In this document: one piece after another, positions 1 through 8,883 of the stretch
How the letters are laid out: every line of letters starts with the position of its first letter
Position numbering within the stretch: position 1 is the first letter of the stretch
Origin: Paeniglutamicibacter sp. Y32M11
Lineage (GTDB): Bacteria > Actinomycetota > Actinomycetes > Actinomycetales > Micrococcaceae
Reading direction: 5' to 3'
Assembly (NCBI RefSeq): GCF_019285735.1
Contig: NZ_CP079107.1
Location: 2,294,001-2,358,000, forward strand
Length of the DNA stretch: 64,000 nucleotides
Made by a program: the position numbers and the translations under genes
The notes under the pieces: generated by a model
Database searches by the model: none
What the model was told of the DNA's origin: nothing
What the model saw: only the letters and a program-made list of their open reading frames with translations

Positions 1-498
1 GACGGCGTCCGTTTGCCGCTCGCCGCGCCCTGGCACGGTGGGATTAACGCACCGGCACTTATCGTGCTCAACGACGCGGGAGAACCACGCGAAGAGACCA
101 GCTTTATGTGCATCAGGAACCCGGACCGGGCAGCGGACCGCCAACGTCATCTGATGACCGAATTTGATATCAGCCCGACGGACTTTTGCCACTGGAACGG
201 CTACCCGTGGCCCCGGCTTGATCCCAAACGAGACCTGACACCCGAGCAGGCCCTCACCGGCGGTCAAGCCCTGCTGGAAGTCATGGGCCTGATGCACGAT
301 CTGAAGCTGCTCTTGCTTCTGGGCCGCAAGGCCCAGGACGCAGCGGACGCCGTACTCCCCCAGCTTCAGGCAGAGCACCCCCGGGTGCACATCGTTCGTT
401 CGCTTCACCCGCTCGGTGCCAAGCGCACCGTTGATCGCGAGGAACAAAAACGTGTCTGGGTGGCAATTGCCCAATACCTCCACGCTCCAGCCTCTTAA
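1..498 (+). CDS. Uracil-DNA-glycosylase-like protein (partial, 5' end outside window)
   Basis: The reading frame is open at base 1, so the true start lies to the left and 165 residues are visible. The pattern fits the uracil-DNA glycosylase (UDG) superfamily: a GGINAPALIVLNDAGEP strand-loop (the position of the GEAPG-type motif), a middle CHWNGYPW segment, and a late SLHPLGAKR segment where UDGs carry a His-Pro motif. Family members excise uracil from DNA, but several actinobacterial branches are divergent and untested. A second UDG-like gene follows in the same direction after a 179-bp gap. The fold assignment comes from motif pattern only. Enzymatic activity is not shown. Confidence 0.55.
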   Translation, partial: DGVRLPLAAPWHGGINAPALIVLNDAGEPREETSFMCIRNPDRAADRQRHLMTEFDISPTDFCHWNGYPWPRLDPKRDLTPEQALTGGQALLEVMGLMHDLKLLLLLGRKAQDAADAVLPQLQAEHPRVHIVRSLHPLGAKRTVDREEQKRVWVAIAQYLHAPAS

Positions 499-677
499 GG
501 CCTCGCTAACGGGCACGACACAGGGGCTAAAAATCGAACCAACCGGTGCCCACTTCACCAAGAAACACGCAGATTCACGTGACCCCCGCTACCTCACGGC
601 CCCGGGGCTATCGATTTGCCGCCCAGCCGTGCCATGCTTAGGGCTCCCCTCCCTCGAAATATTCATGAAAGAATTTC

Positions 678-1562
678 ATGCCCCGCAAGATGATTGACCC
701 CGATTTCAGGCACTCGCAGGAATCGGAGTTGTGGGCCGAACACGTTGCACCACTTAACTCCCTCGTTGAGGACCTGCGTGCAGCTACACCAGAGAATTCC
801 GGCTCCGTACCCTATTTCGCACCCCTCAACGGCGGTACCGACGCCACCATCCTGTGCCTCATGCCGGCACCCGATGCCGAGCAACGCCCCTCCGAGGGCG
901 AAGACCTCGTCTCCACCGAGGATGACAATGTCGCCTCCGAGGCCCTGACCACGCTGCTGGAAGGCTCGAACATCGATGCCAAGGAGGTGCTCGTCGCACA
1001 CGCCTACCCCTGGTACCGCAGCGAAGAAGCTTCCGGACGCCTTACCGGCGCAGAAATGACCGCCGGGCTTGAGCCCATGAGCAAAATGCTACGGCTGGTG
1101 CCCAACCTGCGTGCCGTCATTCTCATGGGAAAGGGACCGGAAGAATTCTGGGGCAAAATCACCAAAAAATACCCCCAGGCGATTACCCGCATCACCGCCA
1201 TCCCCAGCTTCTCTCCGGCCCCGCTCTCCTTGAGCGGCACCGCAGCGCAGCGCGAACAGCGCATCGCCCGACGGTCCGAAGCCATGCGTGAGGCCCGCTC
1301 GATCGTCCGCGCTCCGCGGGGTCCCCTGGGGCCCCGCCGCGAATCGATGGTGCGCGCCGAAGATTTGGGACCAGAGCACCTGAGCCGAGTCATTGAGGTC
1401 AGTGATGGCAACCAAACGCTACATGGCCCGTTGCTCAAGGCCTACCAGCCGAGCCCCGAGTGGCGGGTGACCCTGACGGTGGATGTGGCCGGGGCACGCC
1501 GCGCACTGGGCGTCAGCCCCGATACCTGGGTCCGTGTGTATCGCGGCGCAGGTATCCGCTAA
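678..1562 (+). CDS. Divergent UDG-like protein with C-terminal extension
   Basis: This 294-aa protein parallels its upstream neighbour. Its first ~190 residues contain an ATILCLMPAPDAE strand, an AHAYPWY segment (compare NGYPW in the neighbour) and a RAVILMGKGPEEF strand, in the order seen in UDG-like folds. The late motif reads SFSPAPLSL, so the His of the UDG His-Pro motif seems absent. About 100 extra residues follow: a basic Arg-rich linker, then a small domain ending GVSPDTWVRVYRGAGIR. A strong hairpin lies 26 bp past the stop. It could be a nucleic-acid-binding relative that has lost base excision. That idea is inference. Confidence 0.45.
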   Translation: MPRKMIDPDFRHSQESELWAEHVAPLNSLVEDLRAATPENSGSVPYFAPLNGGTDATILCLMPAPDAEQRPSEGEDLVSTEDDNVASEALTTLLEGSNIDAKEVLVAHAYPWYRSEEASGRLTGAEMTAGLEPMSKMLRLVPNLRAVILMGKGPEEFWGKITKKYPQAITRITAIPSFSPAPLSLSGTAAQREQRIARRSEAMREARSIVRAPRGPLGPRRESMVRAEDLGPEHLSRVIEVSDGNQTLHGPLLKAYQPSPEWRVTLTVDVAGARRALGVSPDTWVRVYRGAGIR

Positions 1563-1587
1563 GCGCGCCGGGTCCCAGGCCGAAACA

Positions 1588-1635
1588 AAAAATGCCTGTT
1601 TGCGAAGGAAATTTCCTTCGCAAACAGGCATTTTT
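1588..1635. terminator. Perfect 24-bp-arm palindrome, bidirectional terminator
   Basis: Bases 1588-1611 and 1612-1635 are perfect reverse complements. The outer ends are A5 and T5, so each strand has a stem followed by a T-run. It sits between the plus-strand gene ending at 1562 and the minus-strand gene ending at 1684 and can serve both. Confidence 0.9.
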
Positions 1636-1683
1636 CATAAGCTCTGGGTGGTGGCCGATGATCCTAGCCACGGAGCATCGCGA

Positions 1684-1809
1684 CTACTTTGAAACCTTGC
1701 GCACGGGATCAAGAATGGTTTCCCCGGCCTTCGTGCGCTTTTCGGCGCGCTTTTCCTTGATCGACTTCGATGGTTTTTTGGTTTCTGCCTTGCGCGGTGA
1801 CTTCGACAT
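1684..1809 (-). CDS. Small basic 41-aa protein
   Basis: A short frame missed by a 60-aa cutoff: ATG at 1809, TAG at 1684. It begins MSKSPRKAETKKPSK, ends ILDPVRKVSK, and about a third of its residues are Lys or Arg. An AGGA motif precedes the ATG by ten bases, and the 3' end runs into the bidirectional terminator at 1588-1635. An inverted repeat (1827-1845) lies just upstream. It has no recognisable domain. Tiny Lys-rich proteins like this occur in related actinobacteria, and nucleic-acid or ribosome binding is a guess from charge alone. Confidence 0.65.
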   Translation of the reverse strand: MSKSPRKAETKKPSKSIKEKRAEKRTKAGETILDPVRKVSK

Positions 1810-1966
1810 GTTGTGCCGTCCTAGCCGGGAATGCTCTGCATTCCCACGTTTTAGGGGAAAGTACCCCTACCGCTTCACCATACGCGCTATTCCGATGCGG
1901 CGGGCCAGAGCCAGCGGAATCAGCTCACGGCTCAAGGCTGCGGTTCGTACCGGGACAAAAAGGTCC

Positions 1967-3184
1967 CTAATTGGCCAGCCAAGCACGTGCCGCGGTAACC
2001 AACGCATCGATACCGACGTCCAACGTCGGCCGGATCAGCGGGGCAAAATACGGCGAGTGATTAGAGGGAATGTTCTCCGGCATCCGCCCGGTCGTGGCAT
2101 AGTCCGCGAACAATTCCGGGGCAGCTCCACCCAATAACCAGTACACCAGTGGAACCTTAGCCGCCGTGGCCAGTACCCCCACATCCTCACTGCCCGAGAC
2201 CGGTCCGGGGTCAATAAGATTCTTGGCGCCGAAGCGTGCACTGAGTGCCGCTGCCACTCGTGCAGAGGCCTCGGGCTCATTAAACGTGATGGGGAAATGT
2301 TCTTCCATGCTGATCACCGGTTGACGCGGTGATCCCGATGCCGCGGCTTCGCCGTTGACGACTCGTTCGATGGCTCCTAGAACCGTGGCTCGCACGCCCT
2401 CATCGAAGGTGCGCAGGCTCAAGCCGAGGGTAGCTTCGGAGGCAATGACGTTGTTCTTGGTGCCGGCATGAAGCTGACCCACCGTCAGCACTGCCTGATC
2501 ACTTGACGCAAGTTCCCGTGAAATGATGCCCTGCAGCCGCATCGTGGTGGCAGCGGCTAAAAGCACCGGGTCGACGGTGGTTTCGGGACGCGAACCGTGG
2601 CCACCAACACCGTGCAGTGTGATGCTCAGCGAATCGGCTGCCGCCATGGCAACACCGGCATGCAGGCCCAGCCAACCGGCGGGGAAAGGCGCAACATGTT
2701 GGCCCAGGACCACATCCGGTTGCGGCACCTTCTCATAGAGCCCGTCCGCCACCATCGCCGCAGCTCCACCGCCGGCTTCCTCGGCAGGCTGGAAAAGCGC
2801 TATCAACGTCCCGGACCAGGTCGCGACCTCGGCCACCATCTTTTCGACGGCACCAAGCAGACACGTGACATGGACGTCGTGGCCGCAGGCATGCATCACC
2901 GGGACGGGCTGGCCATCTGAGTCGGTACCGACGGCAACGCTGGCGTAGTCAAGGCCCGTGGCCTCCAGTACCGGCAATCCGTCCATGTCGGCACGCAGCA
3001 GGACCGTCGGCCCGCTCCCGTTCTTCAGGACACCAACCACCCCGGTGCCGCCAATGCCGCTGTGAACCTCTAGTCCCAGCGCGGTCAGGTGCTCCAGAAC
3101 AAGTGCTGCGGTGCGATGTTCCTGAAAGGAGAGCTCGGGGTTGGAGTGCAGGTCTCGATATAGGCTTTCGACGTTAATGCTCAT
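1967..3184 (-). CDS. M20-family amidohydrolase (hippurate / IAA-amino-acid hydrolase type)
   Basis: A 405-aa cytoplasmic metallohydrolase of the M20D group, which removes N-acyl groups from amino acids or similar amides. Metal-ligand motifs are present: HACGHDVH around residues 98-105, the EE pair near 135-136 (PAEEAGGG), and GQHV near 161-164. The central dimerisation domain and the C-terminal His (SNHSPYF) are also present. The ATG at 3184 matches the usual family N-terminus (short helix then NPELSFQEHRT). It is divergent from the MFS gene at 3487 across 302 bp. The natural substrate cannot be told from sequence. Confidence 0.88.
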   Translation of the reverse strand: MSINVESLYRDLHSNPELSFQEHRTAALVLEHLTALGLEVHSGIGGTGVVGVLKNGSGPTVLLRADMDGLPVLEATGLDYASVAVGTDSDGQPVPVMHACGHDVHVTCLLGAVEKMVAEVATWSGTLIALFQPAEEAGGGAAAMVADGLYEKVPQPDVVLGQHVAPFPAGWLGLHAGVAMAAADSLSITLHGVGGHGSRPETTVDPVLLAAATTMRLQGIISRELASSDQAVLTVGQLHAGTKNNVIASEATLGLSLRTFDEGVRATVLGAIERVVNGEAAASGSPRQPVISMEEHFPITFNEPEASARVAAALSARFGAKNLIDPGPVSGSEDVGVLATAAKVPLVYWLLGGAAPELFADYATTGRMPENIPSNHSPYFAPLIRPTLDVGIDALVTAARAWLAN

Positions 3185-3486
3185 TAAACGAGCTTATGCC
3201 TGGCATAGGCGATGCGTAACTAATTAGTGCGTGTCGCATTGCGAGCCAGATACGTCGAGGTCATTCGCTGAATAGCCCGTTTTTTGCAACGTTCAATCGG
3301 CCCGGGGCCGCAACGTCGTGGCATGCGCCGCCATTCTTCTAGGGCTTGCTGGTGCACGAGCGTCCCGGGTAGGTGCACGGGCGCCACTGCCCGTCATACG
3401 GTTCCACTTCGCCTCTCGCGTCATGAAACACTGGTGATCAGCGCCGGGTCCCCGGAATCTACCCCTATCAGGAGCGAAGAGCCTAG
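3185..3486. other. Divergent intergenic region, amidohydrolase / MFS
   Basis: About 300 bp without a supported gene. It must carry the promoters for both flanking genes. A ribosome-binding site (AGGAG near 3470) precedes the MFS start. I see no repeat or RNA structure here. Confidence 0.5.
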
Positions 3487-4710
3487 ATGACGGCAGCTGC
3501 TCGGCACCCCGGATATTCCCTGCTGGCCATTTTGCTGGTGGCAGTCGGCATCGGTCCCCTGCTGACCTACGGATTGAGCTCCGTGAGTGAACTGGTCATC
3601 ACCGAGCTGGCCATTAGCGAGGCCCAATTTGGCCTCATTGCCACCGTCTGCTTCGGCGCCGGAGCCATTGGCAACGCAGTGTTCGGCCGCTTCACCGACA
3701 GGCAGCCCGATTCGCGTCTGCTGGTCCTGGTCTTTGCCCTAGCTAGCATGGCCCTACTCCTGGCAATGATTCCCGGCGGCTACGTATTGCTGCTGGTGGC
3801 CTCCGGCTGTGCCGGGCTTGCCCAGTCCTTTCCCAATGGGGTGACCAATCGGATCTTGGCCCAACGGGTGCCGGCTGAGCGAAGGATTGGCTGGATTGGG
3901 ATCAAACAATCCGGGGTGCAGGTGAGCCAGTTGGTCGCCTCCCTGGGTTTCCCGGCGCTGGCGGCCTGGATCGGCTGGCGCGGAGCCAGTGGAGTGGGCG
4001 CAGTCTTCGCGATACTGCTGGGTGTGATCGCGGTGCGAGTACTCAGTGCCGTCCCGCTGCTGCCGCCAACACCCATCACAGTAGATTCGGCAGCCTCGGG
4101 GTCACCAACAGCTGCCCCCACCAGCATCAGGTTCACCATCTGGGCGCTGGCAGCCTTCGGCTTCATCAACGGCATGGGTGTACAAGCCACGAACATCTAT
4201 CTCTCGCTCTATGCGGTGCGTGAACTGAACTTCTCCCTGGTACTCGGTGGTGCGGCCGCTGCGGTGGCCGGTGCCATCGGCGTGGCGGCACGCGTGGGCT
4301 GGGGTCGAATGATGTCCCGCGGCATGGCTGCCCCGCCGCTGTTATTACTGCTGGCCACCCTGGCGCTCGCCGGGGCCGGAGTTTTCTTGGCCGCCGGCGC
4401 TACCCATTCCGCTGTGCTCTTGTGGCTGGCGGTGGCCATGCACGGCGCTTCGGCACTGGGAGTTTCGGTGGTGCTGATGGCCGCGGTGGTGCGCGGCGTA
4501 CCTTCTTCGTCGATGGGCATGGCTTCGGGGATGGTGTCCGCCGGTCAATTCGGCGGATTTACCGTTGGCCCGTTGGTCATGGGGACGCTAGTTGGCTCAC
4601 CCGGCGGCTTCGCACTGGGCTGGACGGTCGTTGCGGGCATCTACCTGCTCAGCGTGATGCTGGGTCTCTACCTCGTGTTGCGCCGACGTCGACGCATCCG
4701 GGCGGCCTGA
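3487..4710 (+). CDS. MFS transporter
   Basis: A 407-aa integral membrane protein with about twelve hydrophobic helices and the MFS loop 2-3 signature (GNAVFGRFTDR near residues 59-69). A long hydrophilic loop around residues 190-215 separates the two six-helix halves. The C-terminus is Arg-rich (RRRRRIRAA), fitting a cytoplasmic tail. Start ATG at 3487 has AGGAG about 12 bp upstream. It is divergent from the M20 amidohydrolase, so the two may share a substrate route such as import of the amide. That link is inferred from position only. Confidence 0.85.
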   Translation: MTAAARHPGYSLLAILLVAVGIGPLLTYGLSSVSELVITELAISEAQFGLIATVCFGAGAIGNAVFGRFTDRQPDSRLLVLVFALASMALLLAMIPGGYVLLLVASGCAGLAQSFPNGVTNRILAQRVPAERRIGWIGIKQSGVQVSQLVASLGFPALAAWIGWRGASGVGAVFAILLGVIAVRVLSAVPLLPPTPITVDSAASGSPTAAPTSIRFTIWALAAFGFINGMGVQATNIYLSLYAVRELNFSLVLGGAAAAVAGAIGVAARVGWGRMMSRGMAAPPLLLLLATLALAGAGVFLAAGATHSAVLLWLAVAMHGASALGVSVVLMAAVVRGVPSSSMGMASGMVSAGQFGGFTVGPLVMGTLVGSPGGFALGWTVVAGIYLLSVMLGLYLVLRRRRRIRAA

Positions 4711-4748
4711 GCCACTAGGCCTCGGGTGCCGGCGGCCAACGACGGCAG

Positions 4749-5342
4749 TTACTGCTCGAGGGCCGTTGCGTGACTACCGGGTAAGTGCGCACGTTCTCCC
4801 TCACGGTCAAAAATCGTTAAGATCTCCACTGGCCCTCGATGTGCGCCAATGCGGTGCGGGACCATCGTTGAAAACTCGGCAGCTTGACCCTCGTGTACCA
4901 AAATGGTGCGTTCGCCCAGCAGCAGTGACACGGTTCCCGTCAGCACGGTAAACCACTCGCGACCGGGGTGAACACTCAGTTCACGGTCCTGAACCGATCG
5001 CTCCTGCGTGATACGCATCTTTGCCACGGCCCTGCCGTCATGAGAATGTTCACGCGAGAGCAGCCAGGTGGTGATGCCCGATTGGTGTTCGGGTTCGGGT
5101 CGAATCACCACGTCCTCGTCCGCTGTTGGTTCCACGAGTTGGTCAAGTGTGGTGCCTAAGGCTTTGGCCAGCGGAACGAGTTGGTCCAAGGCAATCCTGC
5201 GGTGGCCCGTCTCGATCCGGCTCAACGTGGAGGCACTCAGATAGCAACGCGCCGCCAAGGCGTCGAGGGACCACCCTTTGGCCAGCCGAAGTCCCTTGAT
5301 GCGCTGCCGAATTACCGTATCCATGGTTACTTCTTGCGTCAT
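4749..5342 (-). CDS. XRE-type regulator with C-terminal cupin domain
   Basis: A 197-aa transcription factor. Residues ~10-65 form an XRE helix-turn-helix (RLAKGWSLDALAARCYLSAS then TLSRIETGHR). Residues ~110-180 form a small beta-barrel cupin (HPGREWFTVLTGTVSLLLGE), the usual ligand-sensing half of this family. The start was set at ATG 5342 (MTQEV); ATG 5324 is the alternative. An upstream extension to 5543 is rejected because it only translates the antisense of the neighbour's His-coding repeat. It is divergent from the methyltransferase at 5390, which it probably controls together with itself. Confidence 0.88.
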   Translation of the reverse strand: MTQEVTMDTVIRQRIKGLRLAKGWSLDALAARCYLSASTLSRIETGHRRIALDQLVPLAKALGTTLDQLVEPTADEDVVIRPEPEHQSGITTWLLSREHSHDGRAVAKMRITQERSVQDRELSVHPGREWFTVLTGTVSLLLGERTILVHEGQAAEFSTMVPHRIGAHRGPVEILTIFDREGERAHLPGSHATALEQ

Positions 5343-5374
5343 ACGCAAAAGTGTATGCCATTTACGCACGGCAT
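5340..5374. promoter_or_regulatory. Candidate operator with overlapping dyads
   Basis: Between the two divergent starts, CATAC (5340-5344) pairs with GTATG (5353-5357), and ATGCC (5355-5359) pairs with GGCAT (5370-5374). Short overlapping dyads are typical of XRE operators, so this may be the binding site of the neighbouring regulator. Binding is inferred. Confidence 0.3.
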
Positions 5375-5389
5375 GCTTATGCTGGAACC

Positions 5390-6292
5390 ATGACTTCACA
5401 CCACACACACCAGCACCAGCACCAGCACCAGCACCAGCACCAGCACACACCCTCGAACCACCAGACGCACCAGACGCACCAGACGCACCAGCATTCAGAC
5501 GACGCAGCGATGGCGGAAATGCTCGATCGTGATGCTCAGGCACTCAAGGGGCATCTGCAGGAAATCCTTGAGTGGATCAAAACCCTAGCCGGCACTCCCG
5601 AACGAATATTAGATGTTGGCGCTGGCACCGGAACAGGGACATTTGCTCTGGCACATACCTTCCCGGAGGCCAAGGTCACGGCGTTGGATATCTCCGAATA
5701 CATGCTCGACCGTTTGGCCGCCTCGGCGACTCATCACGGGCTGGCGGGTCGAGTCACCACACGGCAAGCAGATCTTGACGAATCTTGGCCAGCCCTCGGC
5801 GAGCTGGATTTGATCTGGGCGGCATCTTCTATGCACCACATGTCGGATGCTTCTCGGACCTTTAGTGACATCTACCAGAGCTTGGCTCCCGATGGTCTAT
5901 TGGTGGTCGTTGAAATGGATAGCCTGCCACGCTACCTGCCCGACGATCTCGGGTGGGGTGTCCCAGGTCTTGAGCAGCGCTGCCACGATGTAGCAGCGGC
6001 GTGGGGTTGGAATGCGCACCCTGACTGGCGCCCAGCCCTCGAACAGGCCGGATTCACCGTGGCCGAGCAGCAAACATTCAGCTACGAACAATCGGAAAAT
6101 CAGCAGCTGATCGCAGACGCCGCCCGGTCCTTCCTGTCACGCACGCGGGAGTCCCTTAATGATCACCTCTCCGCGGAAGATCTCAGCACAGTGGATCAAT
6201 TATTGGATGAGCGCGCACCGCACTCACTGAGCAAGCGCACCGACCTGCTGATGCGTGGCAGCCGAACGGTCTGGGTAGCACGACGGAAATAG
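5390..6292 (+). CDS. Class I SAM-dependent methyltransferase with His/Gln-rich N-terminus
   Basis: A 300-aa protein. SAM motif I (ILDVGAGTGTG) lies at residues 73-83, an acidic post-motif (VTALDIS) follows, and ADLDESW with ELDLIWAASSMHH supplies the later motifs, so the core is a small-molecule methyltransferase. Residues 4-36 are exceptional: 14 histidines in a (HQ)n run followed by THQ repeats, encoded by tandem CACCAG and CACCAGACG units. Such a tail can bind Ni, Zn or Cu. ATG 5390 was chosen because it directly precedes this run; an in-frame codon at 5351 would overlap the operator. It is divergent from the XRE-cupin regulator. The substrate is unknown. Confidence 0.85.
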   Translation: MTSHHTHQHQHQHQHQHQHTPSNHQTHQTHQTHQHSDDAAMAEMLDRDAQALKGHLQEILEWIKTLAGTPERILDVGAGTGTGTFALAHTFPEAKVTALDISEYMLDRLAASATHHGLAGRVTTRQADLDESWPALGELDLIWAASSMHHMSDASRTFSDIYQSLAPDGLLVVVEMDSLPRYLPDDLGWGVPGLEQRCHDVAAAWGWNAHPDWRPALEQAGFTVAEQQTFSYEQSENQQLIADAARSFLSRTRESLNDHLSAEDLSTVDQLLDERAPHSLSKRTDLLMRGSRTVWVARRK

Positions 6293-6341
6293 CTGGCCAG
6301 CGTGGCATCGGGTCACTAAGCCCCCTGCCATCAACGTGGGG

Positions 6342-6896
6342 CTAGGCCCCGAAGTCAGTCTCCGCGACACTGGAAACGCTGGCAGTGCGACCGGGTGCAC
6401 CCTGAAATTGCCAGTACAGATTAATGTGCGAGATAGCCATCTCCGGAGGCGGAGCGCCCCATTCGGTCATATCGCTGGTGGTGTGCGCATCGGAAACCAG
6501 GGTGACGTCGTACCCGCGCGTGAACGCTCCATGGGCTGTGGATCGGATGCAGGCATCGGACTGTGCGCCGCTCAAGACCAGCCTGCCCACACCATTTTTT
6601 GACAGCACCGATTCGAGAGCAGTGGCTTCAAAGGCGTCACCGTACAACTTGTTGATGATTTCTTCGGACTCCGCCGGCGACAGCTCGGGGACAATCTTCC
6701 AGCCTTCACTGTTGAGCACGAGTTCGTCATCCGAGTGCTGCACCCAAATGACCGGCACGCTCAACTCTCGGGCCCGGGTCACCAGCAGCTGGATGTTGCC
6801 GATGGTCTCATCGCGGAGGTAGCCGTCGGCGAGCACGTCCGTCTGCGCATCGATGACCAAAAGCGCGGTATTGGATCGGTCGGTAAAGGTGCTCAC
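6342..6896 (-). CDS. Isochorismatase-like cysteine hydrolase
   Basis: A 184-aa protein of the isochorismatase/nicotinamidase superfamily. The first strand ALLVIDAQ gives the catalytic Asp (residue 16), NKLYGDAF gives the family Lys, and SGAQSDACIRSTAHGAF holds the nucleophilic Cys with the usual helix after it. The start was placed at GTG 6896, which has AGGA six bases upstream and begins directly before the first strand; longer in-frame starts would run through the terminator at 7011-7072. It could be an amidase of the YcaC/nicotinamidase kind. Substrate not predictable. Confidence 0.85.
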   Translation of the reverse strand: MSTFTDRSNTALLVIDAQTDVLADGYLRDETIGNIQLLVTRARELSVPVIWVQHSDDELVLNSEGWKIVPELSPAESEEIINKLYGDAFEATALESVLSKNGVGRLVLSGAQSDACIRSTAHGAFTRGYDVTLVSDAHTTSDMTEWGAPPPEMAISHINLYWQFQGAPGRTASVSSVAETDFGA

Positions 6897-7010
6897 GGTT
6901 AGTCCTATGCTGATGGGCTTTTGCTTTGCAGAATCTAACCTACGCGTCGGTGACGACGATTTGGAATACCTTTCCCGAGCATTTTCCAACGTGAAACGAG
7001 GTCTGAGCAT

Positions 7011-7072
7011 AAAAAACCCCGCACCCGGATTCAGTGCTCGATCAGAACTACCGAGATGGAACGGGGTGCGGG
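7011..7072 (-). terminator. Rho-independent terminator of the 7134-8258 gene
   Basis: CCCGCACCC (7018-7026) pairs with GGGTGCGGG (7064-7072). Read on the minus strand, the stem is followed by GTTTTTT. The loop is long (37 nt). It lies 61 bp after the nuclease-like gene. Confidence 0.75.
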
Positions 7073-7133
7073 ATTTGTTAAGCTCACGATCATCCGGTGC
7101 GCTCCACCGAGGACGGGACGACACCAGACGTGA

Positions 7134-8258
7134 TTAGCCTTGCTCTTTCTTCAGTTCTTCGGCCTTCTTTTTGAGAGCCTCGGCGGCTTTCTTCTTCTCC
7201 AGCGCGGCCTTCTTTTTAGCCTCTTCAGCCTTTTTCTTGGCTTCTTCGGCCTTCTTCTTTGCCTCGGCCTCGGCCTTAGCTTTTGCTTCCGCCTTAGCCT
7301 TGGCTTCGTCCGCCTTCTTTTCCGCAGCGGCTTCCGCCTTGGCTTTGGCCTTCGCCTTCTCCCGCGCTTCTTCTCGAGCCTCCGCGGCCGCTTCTGCTGC
7401 CGCTTTGGCCCGAGCTTCTGCGGCCTTCTGGGCCCGAATGATCGAGGCCTGTTTTGCCGAGAGGTTGTCCGCGATGTCCGTGGCTCGCTTGACTGCCGCG
7501 GTGATCACTGGCTCGTCGGTGGACTTTCGACCGTCCCAAATGGCCCTGCTAACGATGTCTCCCGTGGAATCAAGCAAGCGCAGTTCAACGGCTTTGGCCT
7601 TGGCCTCATCGATAACCTTGTTCACTTTTTCCAAGGCCTTCTCAACCTCGGAATATGATGATGGGATCTTTGGGTCCAAGGCATTCAGCTGGGCCACCGC
7701 ATCGGCAACGCGGGAGGCGACGGTGCACTTTGCGTCCTTGCCGTACAGTCCCTTGGAGGCCTTTTTAGCAGTCTGTTCTGCTTTGTTGACCGAATCGTAG
7801 AATCGGTCGTTGGGTTCATAGGTGACGGCCACGCCGTAGCCCCCGGCGGCAATCTGGGCGTTAACAAGTTTCCCGCCCTTGTAAACTCCGGCGAGTGTTT
7901 GCCCTGATGGGTTCAGCCGGTTCACGTCATACTCAAGTTTAATAACGTCCCCGGGGGCGAGCAGGGTCTTGGTAAACGCCGCAGCCTCGGCACCGAGGCA
8001 CTCGGCCGGCTGCTTCTTTGCCGCCGGAGCGGGTGTGTCGACGTTCGAAAGTCTAATGGTGGTTTCTATGCCGGATACGTTGGCCAAGACGGTGCCACCG
8101 TCGATGACACGGACAATCGTATGGACCTGATCCGAGTCCTTCGCCTGTGATGGAGTCTGCGTACAACCCGTGGCAATGAGGCCGAAGGCGAGCACGCTGG
8201 CAGCTATCGTGACCAGTCGACCCTGAGCCCCAAAGGCCGTTTTTGATTGCGCGAGCAA
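7134..8258 (-). CDS. Thermonuclease-like lipoprotein, probably catalytically inactive, with helical Ala/Lys/Glu tail
   Basis: A 374-aa secreted lipoprotein: hydrophobic signal, lipobox IATGC with Cys32, a staphylococcal-nuclease-like domain (~residues 45-165), then a tail from ~265 to the end of AKA, EAKKKA and KKAEE repeats likely to form a long charged helix. Key nuclease positions are altered compared with the paralog at 9385: the second Asp of IDGDT is Gly55 (IDGGT), the Glu of DTPE is Ala77 (DTPA), and the Arg of YGR is Gln120 (SGQ). Arg69 and Asp74 remain. The start was set at TTG 8258, preceded by GGGAA; TTG 8297 is in frame but lacks a ribosome-binding site. Confidence 0.8.
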   Translation of the reverse strand: MLAQSKTAFGAQGRLVTIAASVLAFGLIATGCTQTPSQAKDSDQVHTIVRVIDGGTVLANVSGIETTIRLSNVDTPAPAAKKQPAECLGAEAAAFTKTLLAPGDVIKLEYDVNRLNPSGQTLAGVYKGGKLVNAQIAAGGYGVAVTYEPNDRFYDSVNKAEQTAKKASKGLYGKDAKCTVASRVADAVAQLNALDPKIPSSYSEVEKALEKVNKVIDEAKAKAVELRLLDSTGDIVSRAIWDGRKSTDEPVITAAVKRATDIADNLSAKQASIIRAQKAAEARAKAAAEAAAEAREEAREKAKAKAKAEAAAEKKADEAKAKAEAKAKAEAEAKKKAEEAKKKAEEAKKKAALEKKKAAEALKKKAEELKKEQG

Positions 8259-8883
8259 AGCTATTTCCCAACATAGGTTGAAGGTATGAGCGAACAAGCG
8301 AACAGTCTAGCGTCACAACGGCGTCCTTGAACACCCCTCCGAGGCGGGAGAAATGTAAACATATCCCCGTACCGGATTCACGGTGACTAGCAAGAATCCT
8401 CCGTGGTTCCCCTGCGCCACCAGCAGTTTTCTTACCTGACGGTAACCAAAAATCAGACCTTGAGAAGTCACAAGGCAGCCAACTTCATGATGCATTGCAC
8501 AATGCTCAACGCTCACAACATGGTGCTGGTGAACCCTAAGGCCAAAGGTTGACATCGTATTCAGAGGCACCCTGACACGTCGTTTTCCCGCCGGGTCAGG
8601 AGCGATTCGTCGAGCCTGTTGACGTCGCTGCGGTGGATATTCTTGACAGTGAATCCTGAATCGCGCCTTGCGGGATTTTCGCCGTGTCAAACGGCGCAGC
8701 GGAGGACATTGGTTGGATACGAAAGTTCTGATTTTCAACTCACACATTATCTAGGTTCTGACACCCCGGGCGAGGGCAAATACACGATGCGTCAGGGCGG
8801 TGGATCGTGAAGTGAATATCAATGTCGCTCGCGCGCCCCTTTAGTTCCTGGGCTGGTGCGCGACGCGCTGCTACCTTGGGCGC
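8259..8883. other. Intergenic, no confident gene
   Basis: About 620 bp between the nuclease-like gene and the PIN gene. A minus-strand frame from ATG 8555 to 8313 (81 aa, begins MSTFGLRVHQ) is possible but has mixed codon use and no recognisable domain. No antitoxin-like gene is seen before the PIN gene at 8884. Confidence 0.4.

Noticed and set aside
5397-5490. CRISPR-like short repeats
   Set aside because: They are codon-phased CACCAG and CACCAGACG tandem units within the methyltransferase gene, with no spacers.
8313-8747. 144-codon minus-strand ORF
   Set aside because: The N-terminal half is compositionally non-coding and no domain is recognised; only noted as possible from 8555.
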